A DNA stretch of 64,000 nucleotides from an uncultured Anaerofilum sp. (GCA_944385935.1 CALWZC010000001.1:62001-126000), one strand, 5' to 3'; shown: positions 7,677 to 17,650, numbered from the stretch's first letter. Notes: a model not told the origin generated them from the sequence alone. Numbers and translations: made by a program.

Positions 7677-9626
7677 ATGCAGGATTACATCAAGGTAGCC
7701 TGTGCTACCCCAAAAGTGGCCATTGCTGCCCCTTTTAAAAATGCAAAAGCTGCGTTGCAACTGGCAACACAGCACACAGATTGTGAAATTGTAGTATTTC
7801 CTGAATTGTCCATCACTGGTTATACTTGTGCAGACCTGTTTGCACAAAGCTACCTGATACAACAGGCAATGGAGGCAACTCTGTGGTTGGCAGAGCAGCT
7901 TCCACAACAGGGCTTTGCTGGAATGGCTGTGGTAGGGCTTCCCGTACAGGCAGACAACCAACTGTTTAACTGTGCAGCTTTTTTACAAGATGGAAAAATT
8001 TTGGCATTGGTTCCAAAGCGGTATTTGCCCAATTATAGAGAATTTTATGAAAAGCGATGGTTTGCACCTGCTTTCTCTCGCTACAGTGAAGAAATTATCC
8101 TTTCCACAACCAAAGGCATACAGCACATTCCGTTTGGTGAAAATCTGTTAATAAGCAACCCCGAAGGAACCATTGTTGTTGCTGCTGATATTTGCGAAGA
8201 TTTGTGGTCACCCGTTCCCCCCAGCAGTTTGGCAGCCTTGGCAGGGGCCAATGTGATTGTAAACCTTTCTGCAAGCAACGAAACCATATCAAAGCAGGAT
8301 TTCCGCCGGGATTTGGTTCGGATGCAGTCTGCTCGCTGCGTGTGTGGCTATTTATATGCCAGTGCAGGACAGGAGGAAAGTACCACTGATGTAGTATTCT
8401 CCGGCCATGATATTATTTGTTGCAATGGCAGCATAAAAGCGGAATCCATCTACCCTGAACAAGGGGAAGGTGTTATCACTGCTGTATTGGATTTGGAAAT
8501 TCTAAAAAATCAACGGCAGGTATTAAACAGCTTTATGACAGAGGCAAAGGAATTTGCCCCTTGGAAAACCATTGTTGCCCCCACACTGGGCAAAGCTGCT
8601 CCAGTGATTACAGCCAGCCAGCAACACCCCAACCCCATGCCCTTTGTACCATCTACACCAGAAAAAATTCATCGCCGCTGTACCGAGATTGCCAAAATAC
8701 AAGCAACCGGATTGGCACAGCGGTTGAAAAAAACCGGCATGAAACACTTGGTCATTGGAATGTCGGGAGGACTGGATAGCACACTGGCATTTTTGGTGGC
8801 AGTGGATGCTATGGAGCAACTACAGCTACCCTTGTCCAACATTTTTGGAATTACTATGCCTTGTGTAGGAACCAGCAGCCGAACCCGTTCCAATGCCCAA
8901 GCTTTGGTGGAGGGATATGGCGCAACCTTCCAACAAATTGATATTAAAGAAGCCTGTATGCTCCATTTGCGAGATATCGACCATCCTGAAGATGTCTATG
9001 ATGTTGCCTTTGAAAATACACAGGCAAGAGAACGCACCCAAATTTTGATGGATATTGCCAACATGCACAATGCCCTTGTGGTGGGTACGGGAGATTTGTC
9101 TGAGTTGGCTCTGGGCTGGTGCACCTATAATGGCGACCATATGAGTATGTACGGTGTCAATGGTTCCATCCCCAAAACCCTTGTAAAAACTTTGGTGCAA
9201 TGGCACGCAGATACAAAACAAGGAACCTTCCCCAACCTGAAAGAAATTCTCTATGATATTTTGGACACCCCCATCAGTCCCGAATTGCTGCCATTGTCAG
9301 AAAGTGGGGAAATGCAACAAAAAACAGAAGAAACCATCGGCAAATATGACCTCCATGATTTCTTCCTGTTCTATATGGTTCGCCATGGATTTGCCCCAGC
9401 CAAAATTTTTGCATTGGCAAAACAAGCCTATCCCCAACTTTCTCCCGAATATATTCAAAATACCTTGCAAACCTTCTACCGCCGGTTCTTTACCCAGCAG
9501 TTCAAGAGAAGCTGTTTGCCCGACGGCGTAAAAGTCGGTTCCGTTGCCCTGTCCCCCCGTGGGGATTGGCGTATGCCTAGCGATGCCGACGGTTCTGAAT
9601 TTTTATCCAATATTCCCACTGTATAA
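7677..9626 (+). CDS. nadE: Glutamine-dependent NAD(+) synthetase
   Basis: The 649-residue protein fuses an N-terminal nitrilase-type glutaminase (Glu of FPELSITGY near 44, Lys in the LVPKRYLPNYREFYEKRWF region split near 115, Cys of ADICEDLWSP near 175) to a C-terminal ATP-pyrophosphatase synthetase with the PP-loop GMSGGLDST near 362. It makes NAD from deamido-NAD, ATP and glutamine-derived ammonia, completing the salvage route begun by pncB 18 nt upstream. AAAGGAG precedes the ATG. The two-domain form matches the long NadE typical of Clostridia and Actinobacteria. Confidence 0.95.
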   Translation: MQDYIKVACATPKVAIAAPFKNAKAALQLATQHTDCEIVVFPELSITGYTCADLFAQSYLIQQAMEATLWLAEQLPQQGFAGMAVVGLPVQADNQLFNCAAFLQDGKILALVPKRYLPNYREFYEKRWFAPAFSRYSEEIILSTTKGIQHIPFGENLLISNPEGTIVVAADICEDLWSPVPPSSLAALAGANVIVNLSASNETISKQDFRRDLVRMQSARCVCGYLYASAGQEESTTDVVFSGHDIICCNGSIKAESIYPEQGEGVITAVLDLEILKNQRQVLNSFMTEAKEFAPWKTIVAPTLGKAAPVITASQQHPNPMPFVPSTPEKIHRRCTEIAKIQATGLAQRLKKTGMKHLVIGMSGGLDSTLAFLVAVDAMEQLQLPLSNIFGITMPCVGTSSRTRSNAQALVEGYGATFQQIDIKEACMLHLRDIDHPEDVYDVAFENTQARERTQILMDIANMHNALVVGTGDLSELALGWCTYNGDHMSMYGVNGSIPKTLVKTLVQWHADTKQGTFPNLKEILYDILDTPISPELLPLSESGEMQQKTEETIGKYDLHDFFLFYMVRHGFAPAKIFALAKQAYPQLSPEYIQNTLQTFYRRFFTQQFKRSCLPDGVKVGSVALSPRGDWRMPSDADGSEFLSNIPTV

Positions 9627-9630
9627 AAGT

Positions 9631-9680
9631 TTCGGTCAAGCCTTTTCAAAGGCTTGCAGGGTATGGGACAGCGTCCCATA
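9631..9680. repeat. Double-hairpin intergenic element
   Basis: Two perfect adjacent hairpins lie just after nadE: CAAGCCTTT-TC-AAAGGCTTG (9637-9656) and TATGGGAC-AGC-GTCCCATA (9662-9680), introduced by TTCGGT. Neither has a T-tract on the plus strand. The composite looks like a dispersed intergenic repeat rather than a terminator. No second copy was noticed in this window. Confidence 0.5.
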
Positions 9681-9716
9681 AAAAATCCCCTGTGTGGTTA
9701 CAGTTCCACACAGGGG
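9681..9716 (-). terminator. Terminator between convergent nadE and fhs
   Basis: CCCCTGTGTGG (9687-9697) pairs perfectly with CCACACAGGGG (9706-9716). The minus-strand transcript reads into a run of T residues (complement of 9680-9685), so it chiefly ends fhs. It may also stop nadE transcription, although the plus-strand T-run is weak. Confidence 0.8.
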
Positions 9717-9745
9717 ACATTTTCTGTCTGAAATCAACAAAAACC

Positions 9746-11407
9746 TTAGAACAACCCAGTAATCCGACCTTCTTTGTCCACATCAATGTTTTCTGCGGCG
9801 GGCTTTTTGGGCAAGCCGGGCATGGTCATAATAGCTCCCATAATTACAACCACAAAGCCTGCACCAGCAGACAACCGGACATCCCGTACAGTCATCTCAA
9901 AGCCTTCTGGTGCTGCCAACAACTTGGCATTGTCCGAGAAGGAATATTGTGTTTTGGCAATGCAAACAGGCAGATTGCCATATCCCATTGCCTCAATCTC
10001 TGCCAACGCCTTTTTGGTAGCAGGGGAGTAGTTGACCTTTCCGGCACGATATACCTTTGTACATACCGCCTCAATTTTCTCACAAAGAGGTGCTTCCAAA
10101 GGATAAGCACACTGTAAGGGCTTTTGCTCCATTACATCCAGCACAGCCTGTGCAAGGGCTTTTCCGCCCTCAGAGCCTTTTGCAAATACCTCACTCAAGG
10201 CACAAGGTACATTTAGCTTTTTGCACAACTCCGTTAAAAATTCATGCTCCTCGCTGGAATCTGTGGGGAAAGCATTGATAGCAACACAAACAGGCAAACC
10301 ATACACATTTTGCAGATTTTCAATGTGGCGCACAAGGTTGGCACTGCCCTTTTCCAAATAGGAAAGACTGGGAACAGACAGCTCCTCTTTGGGACAACCG
10401 CCATGATGCTTCAGTGCCCGAACAGTTGCAACCAAAACCACAGCTTCAGGAGCAAGGTCTGCTTTGCGGCATTTAATGTCGAGGAACTTTTCAGCACCCA
10501 AGTCAGCACCAAAGCCAGCCTCTGTAACCACATAGTCTGCCAAGGATAGGCTGAGCCGTGTTGCCATAACACTGTTGCAACCATGGGCAATGTTAGCAAA
10601 GGGGCCACCGTGAATAATAGCAGGATTGCCCTCCAAGGTTTGTACAAGGTTGGGGTCAAAGGCATCTTTTAGCAAAGCGGTCATGGCTCCCGCAGCGTTG
10701 AGCTGGCCAGCTGTTACAGGCTCTCCACCATAAGTATACCCAATGACAATTTGAGAAAGACGCTGCTTCATGTCCTCTAGGTCGGTGGCCAAACAGAATA
10801 CAGCCATAACCTCACTGGCAACTGTAATATCAAAGCCATCTTCACGGGGAGTGCCATTGACCTTTCCGCCCAGACCATCAGTGATAAACCGAAGCTGGCG
10901 GTCGTTCATGTCCACACAACGCTTCCAAGTAATGCGGCGAGGGTCAATGCCCAAAGCATTCCCTTGAAAAATGTGGTTGTCAATCATAGCAGCCAAAAGG
11001 TTGTTGGCAGCTCCAATGGCGTGCAAATCTCCGGTGAAATGTAGGTTGATGTCCTCCATGGGAACTACCTGTGCGTATCCACCACCAGCGGCACCACCCT
11101 TGACACCAAACACAGGGCCAAGGCTAGGCTCTCGCAGACAAAGCATAGTGGACTTGCCCAATGCACACAAAGCATCTGCAAGACCAACGCTTGTGGTGGT
11201 TTTTCCCTCCCCAGCGGGGGTAGGGCTGATGGCAGTGACCAAAATCAATTTTCCTTTGGGCTGTTTTTTTGCAGCCAGACGGTGGTCAATTTTTGCCTTG
11301 TATTTGCCATAAAGAGAAATTTCCTCTGCGCCAAGACCCAGTTTTTCGGCAACTGCCGCAATGGGTTGTAGGGTGGCTTCCTGAGCAATTTGAATATCGG
11401 ATTTCAT
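9746..11407 (-). CDS. fhs: Formate-tetrahydrofolate ligase
   Basis: This 553-residue enzyme joins formate to tetrahydrofolate using ATP, feeding one-carbon units to purines or the acetyl-CoA pathway. The ATP site [10 protein letters not shown] is near residue 65, and further conserved stretches [11 protein letters not shown] and [10 protein letters not shown] are intact. The start at 11407 ([11 protein letters not shown]) was preferred to an upstream in-frame ATG at 11494 because an AAAGGATG site precedes it and homologues begin there. A 5' UTR hairpin (11430-11453, GTGCAGGC/GCCT..GCAC) is present, but I do not see a tetrahydrofolate riboswitch. It is monocistronic and convergent with nadE. 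Confidence 0.95.
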   Translation of the reverse strand: MKSDIQIAQEATLQPIAAVAEKLGLGAEEISLYGKYKAKIDHRLAAKKQPKGKLILVTAISPTPAGEGKTTTSVGLADALCALGKSTMLCLREPSLGPVFGVKGGAAGGGYAQVVPMEDINLHFTGDLHAIGAANNLLAAMIDNHIFQGNALGIDPRRITWKRCVDMNDRQLRFITDGLGGKVNGTPREDGFDITVASEVMAVFCLATDLEDMKQRLSQIVIGYTYGGEPVTAGQLNAAGAMTALLKDAFDPNLVQTLEGNPAIIHGGPFANIAHGCNSVMATRLSLSLADYVVTEAGFGADLGAEKFLDIKCRKADLAPEAVVLVATVRALKHHGGCPKEELSVPSLSYLEKGSANLVRHIENLQNVYGLPVCVAINAFPTDSSEEHEFLTELCKKLNVPCALSEVFAKGSEGGKALAQAVLDVMEQKPLQCAYPLEAPLCEKIEAVCTKVYRAGKVNYSPATKKALAEIEAMGYGNLPVCIAKTQYSFSDNAKLLAAPEGFEMTVRDVRLSAGAGFVVVIMGAIMTMPGLPKKPAAENIDVDKEGRITGLF

Positions 11408-11471
11408 GGGAAAACATCCTTTCTGTAAGGTGCAGGCAAAATGCCTTTGGCACACAGTTACTTTCCCTTCC

Positions 11472-11500
11472 ATAGTACCATCCCTGTTTGTCAATTACAA
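11472..11500 (-). promoter_or_regulatory. Candidate promoter of fhs
   Basis: On the minus strand TTGTAA (11500-11495) and TACTAT (11477-11472) are 17 nt apart, about 65 nt before the chosen fhs start. Confidence 0.45.
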
Positions 11501-11586
11501 GCAGAATCGCTCCAAAGGGGACAGGATTGCAAAAAAATGAACACAAAAGGGCGAAAAATCTATAGGATGGGACATGCCCCTTATGC

Positions 11587-11615
11587 TTTACTTTTCAAGG
11601 GCAAACAGGTACAAT
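11587..11615 (+). promoter_or_regulatory. Candidate promoter of the degV gene
   Basis: TTTACT (11587-11592) and TACAAT (11610-11615) are separated by 17 nt, with the start codon about 75 nt downstream. Confidence 0.45.
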
Positions 11616-11688
11616 AAAGAGAAATACAGGATTTTGCCACACAGCAAACAGATAGCTGAGGGCGTTTGTTGAAAGAGAGGTTTTGGAT

Positions 11689-12534
11689 ATGAGCATCCAA
11701 ATTATTGTAGATAGCTGTTGTGACACTACACCAGCTTTGCGCCATGCAATGGAATTTCAGATTGCACCTTTGACTGTGAGTGCAGGGCAAAGCAGCTTTG
11801 TGGATGATGGTGACCTGCCCATTGCAGCACTGCTTGCAGCTATGAAGTCCACAAAGGAACCGGCTGCCAGTGCTTGTCCCTCCCCCGAAAGCTATGCTGC
11901 TTTAATGCGCCAGCAACAACAGAGCATTGTGGTAACACTTTCTTCCAAACTGTCCGGCAGCTATAACGCTGCCATGGTGGCAAAAGAGATGGTGCTAGAA
12001 GAATCCCCAGACAAAAATATCTATGTGCTGGATTCTCGCAGTGCCTCAGCGGGTCAACTGCGTATTGCTTTATTGCTACGGCAATGGATAGACGGTGGCA
12101 TGGATTTTGATGCGCTTGTGCAAAAAGCAGAGGAATTTACCAGCGGAATGAAAACCTATTTTGTGCTGGAGGATTTATCCAATCTGGTGAAAAACGGAAG
12201 AATTTCCCGTGTGGCTGGTTTAATGGGCACTATGCTTAGTATTCGCCCTATTATGGGGGAAAACGGCAAGGGAGAGATTATCCAGCTAGATAAAGTCCGT
12301 GGTACACAAAATGCTATGAACCGTTTGGTGGAAATTGTGTCAGAGCATTTGAAAAAAATGAAACCTGCCAGCCAAACTTTGATTATCAGCTATTGTAACT
12401 GTGCCCAACGGGCCATGGACTTAAAGGAAGCCTTTTTGAAGGCTTGCCCTGCTTTGCAAGATGTGGTAATGGTGCCCGCTGGTGGTGTTTCTACAGTGTA
12501 TGCCAATGATGGAGGCATTGTTTTAGCAGTATAA
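11689..12534 (+). CDS. DegV family fatty-acid-binding protein
   Basis: A 281-residue protein beginning SIQIIVDSCCDT, the DegV signature (DSxxDL/T), and carrying SSKLSGSYNAA near 88. A later segment, LSNLVKNGRISR near 165, is also typical. DegV proteins (FakB in some species) bind a fatty acid and present it to a kinase for phosphorylation; whether this copy does so is unknown, as no fakA lies here. The ATG at 11689 was preferred to a TTG at 11683 because GAGAGG is then 8 nt away. It precedes the cysteine desulfurase by 37 nt and may be co-transcribed with it. Confidence 0.85.
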   Translation: MSIQIIVDSCCDTTPALRHAMEFQIAPLTVSAGQSSFVDDGDLPIAALLAAMKSTKEPAASACPSPESYAALMRQQQQSIVVTLSSKLSGSYNAAMVAKEMVLEESPDKNIYVLDSRSASAGQLRIALLLRQWIDGGMDFDALVQKAEEFTSGMKTYFVLEDLSNLVKNGRISRVAGLMGTMLSIRPIMGENGKGEIIQLDKVRGTQNAMNRLVEIVSEHLKKMKPASQTLIISYCNCAQRAMDLKEAFLKACPALQDVVMVPAGGVSTVYANDGGIVLAV

Positions 12535-12571
12535 ATCAGTGTGATTAAAACACAAGAAATGGAGAAATATA

Positions 12572-13705
12572 ATGCACTACTTGGACAATGCCGCCACCAC
12601 AAAAGTGGATTTACAGGTGGCTGACCATATCCGCAAAGTAATGGAGCAATCCTTTGCAAATCCTTCCTCTTTATATAAACCAGGTCTGGATAGTGAACTA
12701 ATTTTGCGCCAAAGTCGGGCAAAGGTGGCCTCTGCTATGGGCTGTACTCCCGCGGAAGTCTATTTTACCGGGTGTGGCACCGAAAGCAACAATATTGCAA
12801 TTTTGGGGGCTGTGGAGGCTAGAAAAGAATGGGCAGACCACATTATTTGCACAGGCTACGAACATCCCTCTGTGCAACAGCCCATTGAAAAATTGCAGCA
12901 ACAGGGCTGGAAAGTAACCCTTGTAACCCCCAATGAACAGGGAGTTATCCAGCCAGAACAGCTTGCAGACTTGGTGACAAGCAAAACAGCTTTGGTAACT
13001 GCTATGCAGGTAAATAACGAAACAGGTGCGATACTGGATGTACAAAAGCTGTCAAAATTGGTGAAAGAGAAAAATGCAAGAACCTTTGTTCATGTGGATG
13101 GGGTGCAGGGATGGCTGCGGCTGCCCATAAAGTTATCTGCTACACAAATTGACAGCTATGCTGTGTCGGGGCATAAAATCCATGCTCCAAAGGGTATTGG
13201 TGCCCTCTATCTGAAAAAGAATAGCAACATCATTCCCCCTTTTTTAGGAGGAGGACAGGAAAAGGGTATCCGCCCCGGTACAGAGAATCTACCCTATATT
13301 GCTGGTTTGGCTATGGCTGCCGAAATGATGCAAAAAAATATGCCTCAGAGAAAAAAACAAATTGCCCACTGTAACGAGCTTCTTCGCAGCCAGTTGGAAA
13401 ACATGGATGGAATTGTGCTAAACAGCCCACAAGATGCAGCACCAGAAGTGTTGAATTTTAGCGTGATGGGCATTCGCAGTGAAACCATGTTGCATTTTTT
13501 GGAGCAAAAAGAAGTGTATGTGTCCAGTGGGTCGGCTTGTAGTAAGGGGGCAGCTAGTCATACCTTGGCAGCCATGGGACTGCCTTCCCAAAGAATTGAC
13601 AGTGCCCTTCGTGTGAGCTTTTCTAAGGACAGTACACAAGAGGATGTGCAAGCCTTGCTGGAAGGTCTTGCAGAAGGAATGGCAAGTCTTGCACGAGTGA
13701 AATAA
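12572..13705 (+). CDS. Cysteine desulfurase (NifS/IscS type)
   Basis: The 377-residue PLP enzyme removes sulfur from cysteine to give a persulfide for sulfur transfer. YLDNAATTK opens the protein, SGHKIHAPKG (around 200) holds the PLP lysine, and SSGSACSKG (about 318) carries the catalytic Cys loop. It lies 23 nt upstream of thiI, the usual partnership in Firmicutes, so its main job is probably supplying sulfur for tRNA 4-thiouridine and possibly thiazole synthesis rather than general Fe-S assembly. No iscU-like scaffold gene is adjacent. Confidence 0.9.
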   Translation: MHYLDNAATTKVDLQVADHIRKVMEQSFANPSSLYKPGLDSELILRQSRAKVASAMGCTPAEVYFTGCGTESNNIAILGAVEARKEWADHIICTGYEHPSVQQPIEKLQQQGWKVTLVTPNEQGVIQPEQLADLVTSKTALVTAMQVNNETGAILDVQKLSKLVKEKNARTFVHVDGVQGWLRLPIKLSATQIDSYAVSGHKIHAPKGIGALYLKKNSNIIPPFLGGGQEKGIRPGTENLPYIAGLAMAAEMMQKNMPQRKKQIAHCNELLRSQLENMDGIVLNSPQDAAPEVLNFSVMGIRSETMLHFLEQKEVYVSSGSACSKGAASHTLAAMGLPSQRIDSALRVSFSKDSTQEDVQALLEGLAEGMASLARVK

Positions 13706-13728
13706 ACGAGAGAGGAACTAGAACTACC

Positions 13729-14934
13729 ATGAACGAAATTATTATGGCTTTTCAAGGGGAAATGGTCTTGAAAGGCTTGAACCGCAATGCCTTTGAATCT
13801 ACCCTGATGAAAATTCTCCGCCGTCGGCTGGAAAATGTGGGGGAATTTCAGGTAAGCAAAGCACAAAGTACCATTTATGTGCAACCCAAAGACGAGTTTG
13901 CAGATATGGACACAGCCTTTGAAAAGGTGGGCAAGGTCTTTGGTTTGGCGGCTGTGTGCCGTGCAGCAGTATGTGAAAAGAGTTTTGAGGCTATTTGCAA
14001 TACAGCAGAGGAGTATATGGGGCAACAGCTTCGGGAGTGCCGTACCTTTAAGGTAGAGGCTCGCCGTGCGGATAAAAATTTTCCCATGAAAAGCCCGGAG
14101 ATTGCCAAGGAGCTGGGGGGCTTTTTGCTGAGCAAGCATCCCCATTTGCGAGTCAATGTAAAAAATCCCGATACTATCGTATATGTAGAGGTGCGGGATT
14201 TTGGAGCCTATGTTCACGGCCCAAAACTTCCTGGTGCTGGTGGTTTACCTGTGTCTACCAGTGGGCGAGCTGTGACCATGTTGTCTGGGGGAATTGACAG
14301 CCCTGTGGCTGCATGGATGATGGCAAAGCGGGGATTGAGTTTGCACCACATCCATTTTGCCAGCCCTCCCTATACCAGCGAGCGTGCAAAGCTAAAGGTG
14401 CAAAGTTTGGGGCAACTGTTGACAGACTATACAGGAAGCTGCAACCTGTATGTAGTGCCCTATACAAAACCACAAGAGTACATCCGTGATAATGCGCCAG
14501 ATGTGTTGTTCACCGTGTTAATGCGTCGCAGCATGATGCGAATTGCACGGAAAATTGCGGACAGAATAGAGTGTGAAGGCATTATTACAGGAGAAAGTTT
14601 GGCACAGGTGGCGAGCCAAACTCTAAAGGCTTTGATGTGTACCGATTTGGCACAAGACCTCCCTGTTTTACGCCCGTTGATTGGTATGGACAAAACCGAA
14701 ATTGTAGAGATTGCCCGAAAAATCGGAACCTTTGAAACAAGCATTATGCCATATGAGGATTGCTGCACCATCTTTACTCCTCCCCATCCCAAAACCAAAC
14801 CTACCATGGAGGAGATTTTGCAGGCAGAATCCAAAATGCCCCAGTTGGAACAACTGGAGGAACAAGCTGCTCAAGAAGTGGAAACCATTCGTCTGCGCAT
14901 GGGCGAAGAGCCACCACTAGCGGCAGAAATTTAA
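13729..14934 (+). CDS. thiI: tRNA 4-thiouridine synthetase
   Basis: The 401-residue protein has an N-terminal ferredoxin-like/THUMP region (about 1-165) for tRNA binding and a PP-loop adenylation domain starting at LSGGIDSPVAAW (about 184). It activates U8 of tRNA and accepts sulfur from the adjacent cysteine desulfurase. It ends soon after CCTIFTPPHP and lacks the rhodanese extension of the E. coli protein, as is normal in Firmicutes. cinA follows after 24 nt. Confidence 0.95.
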   Translation: MNEIIMAFQGEMVLKGLNRNAFESTLMKILRRRLENVGEFQVSKAQSTIYVQPKDEFADMDTAFEKVGKVFGLAAVCRAAVCEKSFEAICNTAEEYMGQQLRECRTFKVEARRADKNFPMKSPEIAKELGGFLLSKHPHLRVNVKNPDTIVYVEVRDFGAYVHGPKLPGAGGLPVSTSGRAVTMLSGGIDSPVAAWMMAKRGLSLHHIHFASPPYTSERAKLKVQSLGQLLTDYTGSCNLYVVPYTKPQEYIRDNAPDVLFTVLMRRSMMRIARKIADRIECEGIITGESLAQVASQTLKALMCTDLAQDLPVLRPLIGMDKTEIVEIARKIGTFETSIMPYEDCCTIFTPPHPKTKPTMEEILQAESKMPQLEQLEEQAAQEVETIRLRMGEEPPLAAEI

Positions 14935-14958
14935 TAGAAGAAAGAAGGCGAATGGCCA

Positions 14959-16224
14959 ATGAATGCCGAAATTATTGCTGTAGGTACAGAATTGTTGTTA
15001 GGGGATATTTTAAACACCAATGCCCAATATCTTTCTCAAAAGCTGGCAGAGCTGGGCTTTACAGTGCATTTTCAAAGCGTTGTGGGGGATAACCCTCAAC
15101 GACTGGAACAACTAGCAACCCAAGCAAAGCAGCGCAGTGATATTGTAATTTACAGTGGCGGGCTTGGCCCAACAGCCGACGACCTGACCAAAGAAACTGT
15201 CGCTAAGGTGTATGGTGACCCCTTGCAGTTCGACCAACAGCAATTTGAACGGATTCGGGGATTTTTTCATGCTTGCAGCCGTAATATGCCGGAAAATAAT
15301 CGAAAGCAAGCCATGGTGCCAGCCTTCGGTGAAACCTTAGACAATGCCAATGGCACCGCCCCCGGCGCATTGTTCCGAGATGGAGAAAAAATCGCCATCC
15401 TACTGCCCGGCCCACCCAAAGAGATGATTCCCATGTTTGAACAGCAAGCCATTCCACGTCTGCAAAAATTGCAAAAGGCTGTGTTGGTGTCCCGTGTTCT
15501 TCGTGTGTATGGTGTGGGGGAAAGTGCTTTAGAAGATATGGTAGGCCATTTGCTGGAGGGAGAGAATCCCACCGCCGCCCTATATGCCAAACCTGCTGAG
15601 GTGATTATTCGCATTACGGCGAAGGCTGCCACTAGCCAACAAGCTGAAGAAATGTGTGGAAAAACAGCCCAACAGTTCTATGACATTTTGGGTGATTGTA
15701 TTTACGCAGAGGCAGACCAAACCTTGCAACAAACGGTAGTACAGGTTCTTGCTGAAAAAGGGTTAAAGGTATCCACTGCCGAAAGCTGTACAGGAGGTTT
15801 GCTCAGTCAGCGCATTACAGCCGTACCAGGTAGTAGTCAAGTGTTTGAATGTGGTGTGTGCAGCTATGCAAATACCATCAAGGAGAAATTGCTAGGTGTC
15901 CCTGCTGATGTATTAGAGCAGTATGGGGCAGTTAGCCCACAAACTGCCATAGCAATGGCAAGGGGAAGCAAAGCCCTTTCTGGTGCAGATATTGCTGTGG
16001 GAATTACCGGAATTGCGGGCCCTGACGGTGGAACCCCAGAGAAGCCAGTAGGTTTGGTGTATATCTCGGTGGCAAATGGGGAAACAATATGGGTATACAA
16101 ATTGTTGCTTGCCCATCGAAATCGGGAAACAGTTCGTTTTGCAGCAAGCCAAAAGGCACTGGATATGGTGCGCAGGGTTGCCCTTGGCTTAGAAATGAAA
16201 GATTGCCAATGCTTTGAGATGTGA
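14959..16224 (+). CDS. cinA: CinA-like protein with nicotinamide-nucleotide amidase domain
   Basis: A 421-residue two-domain protein: an N-terminal molybdopterin-binding-like domain (MNAEIIAVGTELLLGD, then YSGGLGPTADDLTKE) and a C-terminal CinA domain (STAESCTGGLLSQRIT around 272, GITGIAGPDGGTPEKPVG around 353). The C-terminal domain deamidates NMN, recycling NAD breakdown products; the other may hydrolyse ADP-ribose. It is third in the desulfurase-thiI-cinA run and ends before a terminator. Confidence 0.9.
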   Translation: MNAEIIAVGTELLLGDILNTNAQYLSQKLAELGFTVHFQSVVGDNPQRLEQLATQAKQRSDIVIYSGGLGPTADDLTKETVAKVYGDPLQFDQQQFERIRGFFHACSRNMPENNRKQAMVPAFGETLDNANGTAPGALFRDGEKIAILLPGPPKEMIPMFEQQAIPRLQKLQKAVLVSRVLRVYGVGESALEDMVGHLLEGENPTAALYAKPAEVIIRITAKAATSQQAEEMCGKTAQQFYDILGDCIYAEADQTLQQTVVQVLAEKGLKVSTAESCTGGLLSQRITAVPGSSQVFECGVCSYANTIKEKLLGVPADVLEQYGAVSPQTAIAMARGSKALSGADIAVGITGIAGPDGGTPEKPVGLVYISVANGETIWVYKLLLAHRNRETVRFAASQKALDMVRRVALGLEMKDCQCFEM

Positions 16225-16280
16225 AACATTTCTCCAATTTTTGTCGGTAGAATTTGACAAAATGTGAATAACCTGTAAAA

Positions 16281-16315
16281 AAAATGCCGTCCATTTGCAA
16301 AGGGGGGCATTTTTT
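16281..16315 (+). terminator. Intrinsic terminator after cinA
   Basis: AAATGCC..CC pairs with GG..GGCATTT, followed by further T residues. Confidence 0.75.
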
Positions 16316-16409
16316 GCTATTATATAGCATGGTTACAAAAGTTTTACAGCAATTTTGGCTGTTTTACTGGAAACTAAATTAAGAATTTGAAAATCAGGAG
16401 TTGGAATGT

Positions 16410-17516
16410 ATGTCTTCTCAACCAAACCAAAAACATAACTGGGGTTTGTGGGCAGTGGTGGCAGTTGCAGTGGTAGCATTGCTGGCAGTGCTGGGATATG
16501 GCGTAAAGACCTATTTAGAGTTGGAATCGCTATTAGACACAAAAGATGCAGGAAACCTTCCCGAAAGCTATGAATCCATGGAAGCAGAGGGTGGAGTAGA
16601 CCTGTCTACTGTGCAGGAAAAAGATGTGTATACCATTCTGGTGGCAGTTACAGATGAAGGTGTGCAGGAAGAAGAACGAGATGGAGCAAACACAGATGTA
16701 TTGATGTATATTCGTTTGGACAATAAAAATCATAAAATGAATATTCTTCAAATTCCCCGTGATACCTATGTGGGGGATATTAGTGTAGACTGTGGAACCT
16801 ACCATAGAATCAACGGTGCTTATAGCAATGGAGAAAACAAAGAAAATCCCATTGCTAACACAGCCACAGCCATCTACGAGTTGCTTGGTTTAAAAGCTGA
16901 TAACTATGCTGTAATGGATGTAGAAGGTTTCCGCACAATGTTGAACACCATGGGCGGAATCTGGATGCATATTCCCCGTGATTTGTACGACAAAGAAACT
17001 GGAAAGTTGATGTTTGAAGCAGGGGATAAAAAAATCAATGGAGATACCGCTGAGGTGATTTTGCGCAATCGTGCCACAACCTTGGGTGACTATGAACGTT
17101 TGGAATTGCAGCAAAGTTTCTATGCTGCTGTATTCCGCACCTTTATGGAGCAATACCCCATAGGAGATGCTTTGCAGGTGGCAAAAAATACTGCCGTTTA
17201 TCTGAAAACAGACTTTTCTGTGCCAGATTTGGTAGGGGTATATTTGGCCTTGAAGGAATTGAAACCAGAGGATATTTATGTGGTGCGGTGCAGCGGTGGC
17301 CCTGTGAATGTTGAGGGAACCAACGGAAAAATGGCAGCTTTGTATGGAGTGGAAAAGGAAAATACAGCTCGAATTTTAAACGAGCATTTCCGACCAGAAG
17401 GAGTTGTTGTCACAGAAGACCAGTTAGGTTTGCCAGATATAGAGTTTGAACTGGGCTACAATGTGGACGAAGGAAAGTACTTGAGTGATGTACAAACTGC
17501 GGAAATTAAAGATTAA
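16410..17516 (+). CDS. LytR-CpsA-Psr family wall polymer transferase
   Basis: The 368-residue protein has a short cytoplasmic tail, one membrane segment (residues about 11-32) and an extracellular LCP domain with ILQIPRDTYV near 113 and RINGAYSNG near 130. A conserved late Arg cluster (VILRNRAT) follows near 214. LCP enzymes move undecaprenyl-linked teichoic acids or capsule to peptidoglycan. The ATG at 16410 was preferred to a TTG at 16401 because CAGGAG is then 9 nt away. It is flanked by a terminator upstream and a promoter downstream, so it is probably monocistronic. Its glycopolymer substrate cannot be predicted here. Confidence 0.9.
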   Translation: MSSQPNQKHNWGLWAVVAVAVVALLAVLGYGVKTYLELESLLDTKDAGNLPESYESMEAEGGVDLSTVQEKDVYTILVAVTDEGVQEEERDGANTDVLMYIRLDNKNHKMNILQIPRDTYVGDISVDCGTYHRINGAYSNGENKENPIANTATAIYELLGLKADNYAVMDVEGFRTMLNTMGGIWMHIPRDLYDKETGKLMFEAGDKKINGDTAEVILRNRATTLGDYERLELQQSFYAAVFRTFMEQYPIGDALQVAKNTAVYLKTDFSVPDLVGVYLALKELKPEDIYVVRCSGGPVNVEGTNGKMAALYGVEKENTARILNEHFRPEGVVVTEDQLGLPDIEFELGYNVDEGKYLSDVQTAEIKD

Positions 17517-17557
17517 GGCGTAAAAAAGCAAAATTTGAACTTTGTGTATTTTTAGCA

Positions 17558-17587
17558 TTGAAAAAATGTGTCGGATAAGGGTATAAT
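17558..17587 (+). promoter_or_regulatory. Promoter of the CofE-like gene, with a 5' UTR hairpin
   Basis: TTGAAA (17558-17563) and TATAAT (17582-17587) are 18 nt apart. Downstream, GCCAAAAG-TTGG-CTTTTGGC (17612-17631) forms a perfect hairpin in the leader without a T-tract, probably affecting mRNA stability. Confidence 0.6.
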
Positions 17588-17650
17588 AGTAGCCGTATGA
17601 TTTTAGTGTGTGCCAAAAGTTGGCTTTTGGCGTAGAAAGTAGGGACAAGT

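Noticed and set aside
11286..11546. Minus-strand ORF of 86 codons upstream of and overlapping the fhs start
   Set aside because: It is out of frame with fhs, has no ribosome site and its peptide looks like a shadow translation of the fhs N-terminus.
11408..11570. Tetrahydrofolate riboswitch before fhs
   Set aside because: Only a small hairpin is present in the leader; the conserved core of that riboswitch is not recognisable.
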